Source: VRUE01 sp963840565 (GTDB lineage Bacteria > Actinomycetota > Thermoleophilia > Solirubrobacterales > 70-9). Taken from it: DNA of 64,000 nucleotides. Each line of letters begins with the position of its first letter. Within the stretch, counting starts at the first letter, position 1. The notes beneath the pieces were generated by a model that worked only from the letters and a program-made list of their open reading frames with translations, made no database searches and was not told the DNA's origin. Positions 36,478-44,218 of this stretch are shown piece after piece. A program made the translations under genes and the position numbers. The stretch spans positions 62,001 to 126,000 of the forward strand of contig CAWIZH010000004.1 in the NCBI GenBank assembly GCA_963840565.1. Direction: 5' to 3'.

Positions 36478-37265
36478 GCTTCGACGACGACAGGGGAGAG
36501 CCGGCGGGGCGGCCGCGGCGAGCGTCCGGCCCGACGGGACAGCAGGCGCTGGAAGAGCTGCTGCAGGCGGCGCCCGGCCTGGCCAGGATCGCCGCGAACA
36601 TGGCCAGGCAGGGGGCCTCGGAGATAGCCAACGCCTACGTCGAGGGCGCCTCGCGGGTGGTGCGCGCCGCCTCCCAGGGCGAGTCGACCGCGGACGCGGT
36701 GCAGGAGACCACCGCCGAGCTGCGCGCCTACCTGCGTGAGCTGATCGGCGTCGAGGAAAGCACGCGCGTCACGGCCCGCGGGCGACTCCTCGGCGGAGGC
36801 GCTGCGCAGTCGCGGCGAGGAGCTGCTGCGCCGCTCGGCCGACGTCAGCGTCGACGTCGATTCCCACCCCGCCTACATGCGGATCCTCGACGCCCTGGCG
36901 CCGGACGAGGCCCGCATCCTGCGCTTCCTGGCGCGGGAGGGCGAGCAGCCATCGGTCGACGTGCGCGCCGGCCTGCCGTTCGCCTCCGACCTCGTCGGCC
37001 GGGGCTGCACGATGATCGCCGAGGAGGCCGGCTGCCGCCACGCGACCGCGTCCACGCCTACCTCAACAACCTGCACCGGCTGGGGCTCGTCTGGTTCTCG
37101 CGCGAGCCGCTGCGCGACGCCCGCCGCTACCAGGTGCTGGAGGCCCAGACGGAGGTGACCGACGCGCTGGAGCGGGGTGGGCGCACCGCTCGCACCGTCC
37201 GCCGCAGCATCGTCCTCACCCCGTTCGGCGAGGACTTCTGCGCGATCTGCCTGCCGCTGGAGTAG
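36474..37265 (+). CDS. DUF4393 (Abi-alpha-like) protein
   Basis: About 265 aa. The C-terminal region ILDALAPDEARILRFLAREG, GCTMIAEEAG, AYLNNLHRLGLVWFSREPL and RRSIVLTPFGEDFCAICLP matches the DUF4393/Abi-alpha pattern, while the N-terminus is helical (APGLARIAANMARQGASEIA). Some relatives were described in abortive-infection contexts, but a phage-defence role here is not shown. ATG overlaps the DUF445 stop (ATGA). Frame changes near 36785 and 37045. Confidence 0.7.
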   Translation: MSFDDDRGEPAGRPRRASGPTGQQALEELLQAAPGLARIAANMARQGASEIANAYVEGASRVVRAASQGESTADAVQETTAELRAYLRELIGVEESTRVTARGRLLGGGAAQSRRGAAAPLGRRQRRRRFPPRLHADPRRPGAGRGPHPALPGAGGRAAIGRRARRPAVRLRPRRPGLHDDRRGGRLPPRDRVHAYLNNLHRLGLVWFSREPLRDARRYQVLEAQTEVTDALERGGRTARTVRRSIVLTPFGEDFCAICLPLE

Positions 37266-37364
37266 CCGCGCATCCAGCTCTGCGCGACTTCGTGTGCAGT
37301 TTTGTGCGTGGATCTCAATCTCCGCAACACATTGTCTGCGCACGGATCGGCTAGCGTGGCTACC

Positions 37365-37567
37365 ATGGATCGCACGATGTGGAACGACGGGCGACTGGAC
37401 GATCTCTCGAAGCGAATGGACGCAGGCTTTGCGCGGGTCGACACGAGAGCTGCGGCGAGCTGCGCACGGAGGTTCGTGACCTGCGGCAGCTGATGTTCAT
37501 GCTTTGGGGCCCGACGATGCTCGGCATCCTCGGCATGATCGCCACCGTCCTGATCACAAACGGCTGA
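37365..37567 (+). CDS. Small membrane-anchored coiled-coil protein
   Basis: About 66 aa after one frame change near 37450. The start MDRTMWNDGRLDDLSKRMDA leads into a short heptad-like helix (GELRTEVRDLRQLMFMLWG) and a C-terminal membrane span (TMLGILGMIATVLI). The layout of coiled coil plus tail anchor is common among small actinobacterial proteins of unknown role. Confidence 0.55.
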
Positions 37568-37572
37568 GCTTC

Positions 37573-37587
37573 GGCCCGCAGCGGGCC
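37573..37587. terminator. Short hairpin between convergent genes
   Basis: GGCCCGC-A-GCGGGCC lies between the stop of the small membrane protein (37567) and the stop of the acyl-CoA dehydrogenase (37603). A GC stem here could end transcription from both sides, although the very short loop would force partial opening of the stem. Confidence 0.4.
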
Positions 37588-37602
37588 GGACGCCGATGAC
37601 GC

Positions 37603-38821
37603 CTACAGCCCGTAACTGCGCCCGATCACGTCGAGCATCACCTCGTCGGTGCCGGCACCGATCCGGTTGAGGCGGACGTCGCGGTAGGCGCGCTCGATCT
37701 CGTACTCCTTCATGTAGCCGTAGCCGCCGAGGATCTGCACGGCGTCGTCTGCCACCTCGCAGCAGATGCGGGAGGCGTAGAGCTTGGCCATCGTGATCTC
37801 GCGCACCGGGTACTCGCCGTTGGCGAAGCGCCAGGCGGTGGCGTAGGTGAACTGCTTGGCGGCCTCGGTCTTGGTCGCCATCTCGGCGATCTTGTGGCGC
37901 AGGGCCTGGAATTTGCCGATCGGGCGGCCGAAGGCTTCGCGCTCCTTGGCGTACTCGATCGTCTTCTCGATCATCCGCTCCGCCCCCGCGTGGCAGCCGG
38001 CGGCGGCGACCAGGCGCTCGCCCTGGAGCTCCCAGGCGATGTGGTAGAAGCCCTTGCCGACTTCGCCGAGCACGGCGTCGGCCGGGCACGCGGACGTCTT
38101 CGAAGGAGAGCTCGCCGGTGTCGGAGGCGTGCATCCCCATCTTCTCCAGCTCGGCCGAGACGGTGAAGCCGGGCACGTGGTTGCCCTCCTCGTCGCGCAG
38201 CGGCAGTACGAAGAGCGTGATGCCCTCGTGGCGGGCGCTGGGGTCGGTCTTGGTGACGAGGACGATGAAGTCGGCGCGGGGGCCGTTGGTGATGAAGGTC
38301 TTGGAGCCGTTGATCACGTATTCGTCGCCGTCGAGGATCGCCGTGGTGCGGATGCCGGCGACGTCGGAGCCGGCGCCCGGCTCGGTGATCGCGATGCAGC
38401 CGATCTTCTCGCCCTTGAGGCCGGGCTCGAGGTATTTGCGCTTCTGCTCCTCGGTGCCGAGCAGGTGGATCGGGGGCAGGACCATGTCGCTCTGCACGGC
38501 GAAGCCCATGTTGGTGCCGCCGGAGCCGGAGTAGCTCATGCACTCGGCGCGGACCAGCGAGTAGAAGTAGTCGCCGCCCTGTCCGCCGTACTCCTCGGGG
38601 AAGCAGAGGCCGAGGAAGCCGAGCTCGCCGGCGCGCTTCATCGCGGCGGAGTCCCAGTAGGTGTCCTCCCACTCGTTGCGGTGCGGCCACAGCTCCTTTT
38701 TCACCCACGACTGCATCGACTCGCGCAGGTCTTCGTGCTCCTGGCTGAAGATGAAGTGCTTGCGCCCAGCCTGGTGGTCGGGCTTGATCACTTTGGAGCC
38801 GTTGGTCGTCGCGGTCGCCAC
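37603..38821 (-). CDS. Acyl-CoA dehydrogenase
   Basis: About 405 aa flavoenzyme. AGELGFLGLCFPEEYGGQGG, CIAITEPGAGSDVAGI, VINGSKTFITNGPRAD, REAFGRPIGKFQALRHKIAE and QILGGYGYMKEYEIERAYRD mark the family. It is clearly related to the dehydrogenase at 33988 but has a longer N-terminus (KPDHQAGRKHFIFSQEHEDL). GTG start at 38819-38821 with a GAGGAGAG Shine-Dalgarno. One frame change near 38080. It diverges from an enoyl-CoA hydratase gene, pointing to a shared degradation pathway. Confidence 0.92.
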
Positions 38822-38916
38822 TGTCTCTCTCCTCGCGGGTTCGTGGGCGGTGAATTCGGCCGCGTGGACAGTAGCACTTCCTACTTTCAACGCAGTTCGG
38901 CTATGGTCCCGCCTCG

Positions 38917-39699
38917 ATGGACTACGAGGTCGTCAAGTACGAGGTCGCCGAGGGCGTCGCCACGGTGACGCTGAACAACCCGGAGAAGCGCAACATGCTC
39001 TCCGGCCAGATGCTGAGCGAGCTGGTCGACGCGATGAAGACGGCGCGCGATTCCGAGGACGTGCGCGCGGTGGTGCTCACCGGGGCGGGGGACAAGGTCT
39101 TCTGTGCCGGCGCCGATCTGGGCGGCTTCGCGGCCGACGTTCCGCTTGTCGCCAAACACTTCGCCACAGACCTCTTCCTCGAATACTTCCGGCTGATGCC
39201 GCGCCTCGGCAAGCCGAGCCTCTGCGCCGCCAACGGCCACGTGCTGGCGGGGGGGATGGGCCTCGCCCTCTCCTGCGACCTGCTGATCGCCAAAGAGGGC
39301 GCCACCTTCGGCACGCCGGAGATCAACGTCGGCGCCTTCCCCTACATGATCATGGCGATCATCTACCGCAACGTCCCGCGCAAGAAGGTCAACGAGATGA
39401 TGCTGCTGGGCGAGCGGCTCAGCGCCGAGCAGGCGGTCGAGTACGGGCTCGCCAACAAGGTCGTTCCGGCCGCGGAGTTCGACGCCGCGGTCGCCGATTG
39501 GGCGACGAAGCTGGCCTCGAAGAGCCCGGTGCTGATGCGGCTCGGCCACGACGCGATGTACCGCCAGCAGGACATGGCGGTCGACGACGCGCTCGACTAC
39601 CTGCGCTCGCAGCTCTCGCTCACCTTCTCGACCGAGGACATCGTCGAGGGCGTCACCGCATTCTTCGAGAAACGCGATCCGCAGTGGAAAGGGCGCTAG
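38917..39699 (+). CDS. Enoyl-CoA hydratase/isomerase
   Basis: 260 aa, intact crotonase. LNNPEKRNMLSGQMLSELVD, VVLTGAGDKVFCAGADLGGF (oxyanion hole), ANGHVLAGGMGLALSCDLLI and FGTPEINVGAFPYMI are in order. The catalytic acid position of classical hydratases falls in the PEINVG region. Its stop overlaps the GTG start of the carboxyltransferase gene (TAGTG), forming an operon. Substrate not deducible. Confidence 0.88.
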   Translation: MDYEVVKYEVAEGVATVTLNNPEKRNMLSGQMLSELVDAMKTARDSEDVRAVVLTGAGDKVFCAGADLGGFAADVPLVAKHFATDLFLEYFRLMPRLGKPSLCAANGHVLAGGMGLALSCDLLIAKEGATFGTPEINVGAFPYMIMAIIYRNVPRKKVNEMMLLGERLSAEQAVEYGLANKVVPAAEFDAAVADWATKLASKSPVLMRLGHDAMYRQQDMAVDDALDYLRSQLSLTFSTEDIVEGVTAFFEKRDPQWKGR

Positions 39700-41291
39700 T
39701 GGCGACCGAGCAAGAGAGCAAGCACCTGCTGCCGGGCACCGCCCCGCTCAGCGACCTCACCGAGCAGCTGCACGAGCGGCGCGCCAAGGCGAAGCTGGGC
39801 GGCGGCGAGGAGAAGATCGCCAAGCAGCACGAGCGCGGCAAGCTGACCGCCCGCGAGCGGATCGCCCTGCTGGTCGACGAGGGCACCTTCGTCGAGATGG
39901 GCATCCACGGCCGCCCCCACTTCGCCCAGCGGGCGATGGACGGCAAGGATGCTCCCGCCGACGGCGTGATCAGCGGCTGGGGCGACGTCGACGGCCGCCC
40001 CTGCTGCATCGCCGCCTACGACTTCACCGTGATGGCCGGCTCGATGGGGATGACCGGCGAGCTCAAGGTCACCCGCCTGCGCGAGATGGCCCTCTCCAAG
40101 CGGATGCCCTTCATCTGGCTGCTCGACTCGGCCGGCGCCCGCATCCAGGAGGCGGCGGGCTCGCTCTTCGCCGGCTCCGGCCACCTCTTCCGCGAGGAGG
40201 TCGAGATGTCGGGGGTGATCCCGATGGTGGCGGCGATGATGGGGCCCTGCGCCGCCGGCACCGCCTACATCCCGGCGCTCGCCGACTTCGTGCCGATGGT
40301 CTCCGGCCAGGGCGCGATGGCGCTCGCCGGCCCGCACCTGACCAAGGCCGTCACCGGCGAGGACATCACGATGGAGGAGCTCGGCGGCGCCAAGGTCCAC
40401 TGCCGCAAGTCCGGCGTGGGGGACCTCGAGGTCAAGGACGACGAGGAGTGCATCTGGGCGATCAAGCAGTACCTCTCCTACTTCCCGACCAACTGCGAGC
40501 TGAAGCCGCCGGTGATCGAGACCGCCGATCCCGACGACCGACAGTCGGAGAAGCTGATGGAGATCGTCCCCGACTCATCGCGCCAGCCCTACGACATGTA
40601 CGACGTGATCCGCGAGATCGTCGACGACGGCGAGTTCTTCGACATCAAGCCGAAGTTCGCCAAGACGCTGATCACCTGCTTCGCCCGCTTCGGCGGCCGC
40701 CCCGCCGGGATCGTCGCCAACCAGCCCAAGCAGCTGGCCGGGATCCTCGACAACGACTCGGCCGACAAGGCCGCCCGCTTCATCAACCTCTGCGACGCCT
40801 TCAACATCCCGCTCGTCTTCCTCCAGGACGTGCCCGGCTTCATGGTCGGCGCCAAGGTCGAGCACGCCGGGATCATTCGCCACGGGGCGAAGATGCTCTA
40901 CGCGGTCAGCCGCGCCACGGTGCCGAAGGTGACCGTGATCGTGCGCAAGGCCTACGGCGCCGGCTACTACGTGATGTGCGGCAAGGCCTACGAGCCCGAC
41001 CTGATCGTCGCCTGGCCGGGCGCCGAGATCTCGGTGATGGGGGCCGAGGGCGCGGTCGAAATCATCGGCCGCTCGATGATCGAGGCCTCCGACGATCCCG
41101 AGGCGACTCGCGAGTCGATGCTGAATGCCGTGCGCCAGCAGATCGACCCCTACATCGCCGCCGGCAACGCCGTGATCGACGACGTGATCGACCCGCGCGA
41201 GACCCGGCCGACGATCGTCAAGGCGCTGCGGATGGCGAAAGACAAGCACGTTGAAAAGCCGAAGAAGCGCCACGGGGTGATGCCGGTATGA
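39699..41291 (+). CDS. Acyl-CoA carboxylase, carboxyltransferase (beta) subunit
   Basis: 530 aa, intact. Transfers CO2 from biotin to an acyl-CoA such as propionyl-, acetyl- or methylcrotonyl-CoA. Two crotonase-type domains: the N-terminal has HERGKLTARERIALLVDEGT and DSAGARIQEAAGSLFAGSGH. The C-terminal has LVFLQDVPGFMVGAKVEHAG, IRHGAKMLYAVS, VIVRKAYGAGYYVMCGKAYE and EISVMGAEGAVEII. It needs a biotin carboxylase and a biotinyl carrier; the 69-aa carrier at 19164 is a candidate. Acyl specificity cannot be assigned. Confidence 0.9.
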   Translation: MATEQESKHLLPGTAPLSDLTEQLHERRAKAKLGGGEEKIAKQHERGKLTARERIALLVDEGTFVEMGIHGRPHFAQRAMDGKDAPADGVISGWGDVDGRPCCIAAYDFTVMAGSMGMTGELKVTRLREMALSKRMPFIWLLDSAGARIQEAAGSLFAGSGHLFREEVEMSGVIPMVAAMMGPCAAGTAYIPALADFVPMVSGQGAMALAGPHLTKAVTGEDITMEELGGAKVHCRKSGVGDLEVKDDEECIWAIKQYLSYFPTNCELKPPVIETADPDDRQSEKLMEIVPDSSRQPYDMYDVIREIVDDGEFFDIKPKFAKTLITCFARFGGRPAGIVANQPKQLAGILDNDSADKAARFINLCDAFNIPLVFLQDVPGFMVGAKVEHAGIIRHGAKMLYAVSRATVPKVTVIVRKAYGAGYYVMCGKAYEPDLIVAWPGAEISVMGAEGAVEIIGRSMIEASDDPEATRESMLNAVRQQIDPYIAAGNAVIDDVIDPRETRPTIVKALRMAKDKHVEKPKKRHGVMPV

Positions 41292-41349
41292 GGAGTGTGG
41301 CGACTTTCCGGGCCTATACAGGGGGTAACTCGCCACAAGGGAGAGAGAA

Positions 41350-42246
41350 ATGAGCTCATTCGACAATCCGGTGGTGATCAGCTGCTCGATCAGCGGCGTG
41401 ATCGCCAACCGCGACCAGTGCCCGGCGATCCCGTACACGCCCGAGGAGTACGCGGCGGAGGCGCGGCGCGCGGTCGACGAGGGCGCCTCGCAGATCCACA
41501 TCCACGCCCGCAAACCCGACGGCACGCCCTCCTACGAGGTCGAGGACTTCCGCGCGATCACCGAGGCGATCCTGGCCGAGGTCGGCGACGTGATCATCAA
41601 CTACTCGACCGGCGCGATCGGGATCCCGATCGAGAAGCGGATCGAGTACCTGCGCGAGCTGAAGCCCGACGTCGCCGCGCTCAACATGAGCTCGATGAAC
41701 TACGCCAAGTACTCGAAACGGCGCAAGGACTTCGTCTTCAAGGCGGTCTTCGAGAACAGCTTCGACACGATCATCGAGTTCCTCACGGCGATGCGCGAGC
41801 TGGGGATCAAGCCCGAGCACGAGTGCTTCGACGCCGGCCACGTCGCCAACCTCGACCCGCTGATCGACATGGGGCTGCTGGAGCGGACGCCGCTGCAGAT
41901 CTCACTGGTGATGGGGGTCAACGGCGGCATCCGGCCGACCCCGCGCAACATCGCCTTCATGGCCGACCAGGTCCCAGGCGGCGCCGAGGGACCCAACCAG
42001 TGGCAGACGATCGGCATCTCCCGCGACCAGTGGAAACTGCTCGGCACGGCGCTGGTCCTCGGCGGCAACGTCCGCGCCGGGGTCGAGGACAACCTCTACC
42101 TGCCGAACGGCGAGATGTGCCGCTCCAACGGCGACCTGATCGCCAAGGCGCGGCAGATGGCCGAAGACGTCGGCCGCAAGGTCGCCTCGGTCGCCGAGGC
42201 CCGCGAGCTGCTGGGAGTGCCGAAGCGTGAGCGCTCTCCCGCTTAG
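41350..42246 (+). CDS. Beta-keto acid cleavage enzyme (BKACE, DUF849)
   Basis: 298 aa TIM-barrel zinc enzyme that condenses a beta-keto acid with acetyl-CoA and splits it to acetoacetate and a new acyl-CoA. The zinc ligands lie in ASQIHIHARKPDG; INYSTGAIGIP, AALNMSSMNYAKYSKRR, CFDAGHVANLDPL, LVMGVNGGIRPTPRN and GGNVRAGVEDNLYLPNGEM are family landmarks. A GGGAGAGAG Shine-Dalgarno precedes the ATG. It overlaps the CoA-transferase gene by 20 bp, so the two act in one pathway. Confidence 0.9.
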   Translation: MSSFDNPVVISCSISGVIANRDQCPAIPYTPEEYAAEARRAVDEGASQIHIHARKPDGTPSYEVEDFRAITEAILAEVGDVIINYSTGAIGIPIEKRIEYLRELKPDVAALNMSSMNYAKYSKRRKDFVFKAVFENSFDTIIEFLTAMRELGIKPEHECFDAGHVANLDPLIDMGLLERTPLQISLVMGVNGGIRPTPRNIAFMADQVPGGAEGPNQWQTIGISRDQWKLLGTALVLGGNVRAGVEDNLYLPNGEMCRSNGDLIAKARQMAEDVGRKVASVAEARELLGVPKRERSPA

Positions 42247-43464
42247 CGACGTCAAGGTCCTCGACCTGTCCCGGCTGTTGCCGGGGGGCTTCTGCTCGCT
42301 TCTGCTCGCCGACCTCGGCGCCGAGGTGCTCAAGGTCGAGGACACCGGCATGGGCGACTACATCCGCTGGGCGCCGCCCTACTACGGCAGCGACGAGCAG
42401 CAGGAGCTGGGCACGCGCTCGGCCCTCTACCTCTCGCTCAACCGCGGCAAGCGCTCGGTCCGGCTCGACCTGAAGAGCGAGCAGGGGCGCGAGGCGCTGC
42501 TGCGCCTGGTCGAGTCCCACGACGTCGTCCTCGACGGCTTCCGCCCCGGCGTGCTCGACCGGCTCGGGGTCGGCTACGAGCGCATGCGCGAGGCCAACCC
42601 CGGCGATCGTCTTCTGCGCGATCACCGGCTACGGCCAGGACGGCCCCTACGCCCAGCGCGCCGGCCACGACATGAACTACCTCGGCCTCGTCGGCCTGCT
42701 CGGGCTGACCGGTGCCAAGGACGGCCCGCCAGTGCAGTCGGCGGGCCAGATCGCCGACCTCGGCGGCGGCGCCCTGATGGCGGCCTTCGGCGTGATGGCG
42801 GCGCTGCACGAGCGCCGGCGCTCCGGCGAGGGCCAGATGGTCGACGTCTCGATGGCCGACGGTGCCCTCTCCTGGCTGGCGATGGTCGCCGGCCGCTACT
42901 TCTGCGACGGCGAGGTGCCGCGGCGCGGCGAGCAGCAGCTCGCCGGTGGCCTGGTCTGTTACATGCCCTACGAGGCCGCCGACGGCTGGATCAGCTGTGG
43001 CGCGCTCGAGCCGAAGTTCTGGGCCGCCTTCTGCAACGGGGTCGATCGTCCCGACCTGATCGAGGTGCAGTTCGAGGCGCCGGAAAGCGACGGCTGGCAC
43101 CAGGTCGCCGAGGTCTTCCGCTCCCGCACGCGCGACGAATGGAAGGCCTTCAACGACGAGCACGACTGCTGCATCGAGCCGGTGCTCGACGTCGACGAGG
43201 CGCTCGACTCGGAGCTGGTCCGCGCCCGCCAGATGGTGGTCGAGATGGAGCAGCCCGGGCTCGGCACGGTGCGCCAGCTCGGCGCCCCGGTGAAGATGAG
43301 CCGCACGCCCGGCCGACCCGACCCGACCCGCGCCCGCCTTCGGCGAGCACACCGAGGAGGTGCTGCGCGAGGCCGGCTACTCCGCGGAGGAGATCGCCGC
43401 GATGCTGGAGTCGGGCGCCGCCGCCGGCCCAAGCGCCGACTCCGCCGCCACCTTCCGCGCATGA
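42227..43464 (+). CDS. CaiB/BaiF family (type III) CoA-transferase
   Basis: About 412 aa. VKVLDLSRLLPGGFCSLLLA, LGAEVLKVEDTGMGDYIRW and SLNRGKRSVRLDLKSEQGRE belong to the N-terminal domain. FCAITGYGQDGPYAQRAGHD carries the catalytic Asp region, and ALMAAFGVMAALHERRRSGE and GQMVDVSMADG follow. It exchanges CoA between acids or racemises 2-methylacyl-CoA; which one is unknown. Frame changes near 42605 and 43320. GTG start inside the BKACE gene; the stop overlaps the merR start (ATGA). Confidence 0.88.
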
Positions 43465-44208
43465 CCGCCGACGGGCCTAAAACGGGACATATCGACACGT
43501 TTCAGGCCCATCGGCCCAATGGTGACCTGCTGCGGATGGGGGAGCTGGCCGAGGCCTCGGGGGTGCCGGCGCCGACGATCAAGCACTACCTGCGCGAGGG
43601 GCTGCTGCCCGAGCCGGTCAAGACCAGCCGCAACATGGCCTACTACCCGCCCGAGTTCGTCGACCGGATCAAGCTGATCAAGCAGCTGCAGGAGGAGCGC
43701 TTCATGCCGCTGAAGGCGATCAAATCGGTGCTCGACGAGGACCCGGAGCGGGCCCGCGCCCTGGTCGAGCTCGAGGACCGCATCCTCGATCGCGCCCTCG
43801 CCGGCGAGCGCACCCGCACCAGCGCCGCCGAGGTGCGCGAGCGCTACGGCGTCCCCAAGGACGTGCTCGACCGGCTCGAGAAGCTCGAGGTGCTGAGTCC
43901 CAACAGCCGCGGCTACTCGCCCTCCGACATCAAGATCATCGAGGCGATCGTGCCGCTTCCGCGCCGGCGGCTACGACGAGCAGATCGGCTTCACCGTCTA
44001 CGACACCCTGCGCTACAAGAGCGCGATCGAAGACCTCGTCCGCGAGGAGGTCGGGATGGTGATGGAGCGCCTCGCCGGCGAGGTCTCACCGGAGCGAGTG
44101 GTCGAGATGCTCGAAGCCGGCGCCCAGCCCCTCCAGGACCTGATCGCCGCCCTGCACACCAAGCTGATGGTCGCCGAGCTCGAGCGCCACCGCGCCGGCC
44201 GCGGCTAG
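43461..44208 (+). CDS. MerR-family transcriptional regulator
   Basis: About 248 aa. The winged-helix DNA-binding domain LLRMGELAEASGVPAPTIKH, YLREGLLPEPVKTSRNMAYY and IKLIKQLQEERFMPLKAIKS is complete, followed by a coiled coil and a helical C-terminal domain with no cysteine pattern for metals. One frame change near 43955. Directly after the start, before the natural DNA-binding domain, stands the peptide ADGPKTGHIDTFQAHRPNGD encoded by a palindromic element. Likely regulates the BKACE and CoA-transferase operon of which it is the last gene. Confidence 0.85.
43468..43514 (+). repeat. Palindromic element, family 1, copy 3 (start of merR)
   Basis: 47 bp. The left arm CCGACGGGCCTAAAACG and the right arm CGTTTCAGGCCCATCGG match in 15 of 17 positions around a CATATCG centre. 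It is read in the merR frame as part of ADGPKTGHIDTFQAHRPNGD. The bioD copy on the minus strand gives ADGTQSRDIDRFQSRRPGD, so both are translated in the same phase. Confidence 0.75.
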
Positions 44209-44218
44209 GCCAGCCGGG

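Noticed and set aside
41296..41336. A GTGGCGA/TCGCCAC inverted repeat before the BKACE gene.
   Set aside because: Arms are only 7 bp with a long spacer in GC-rich DNA, so chance is likely; no second copy was seen.
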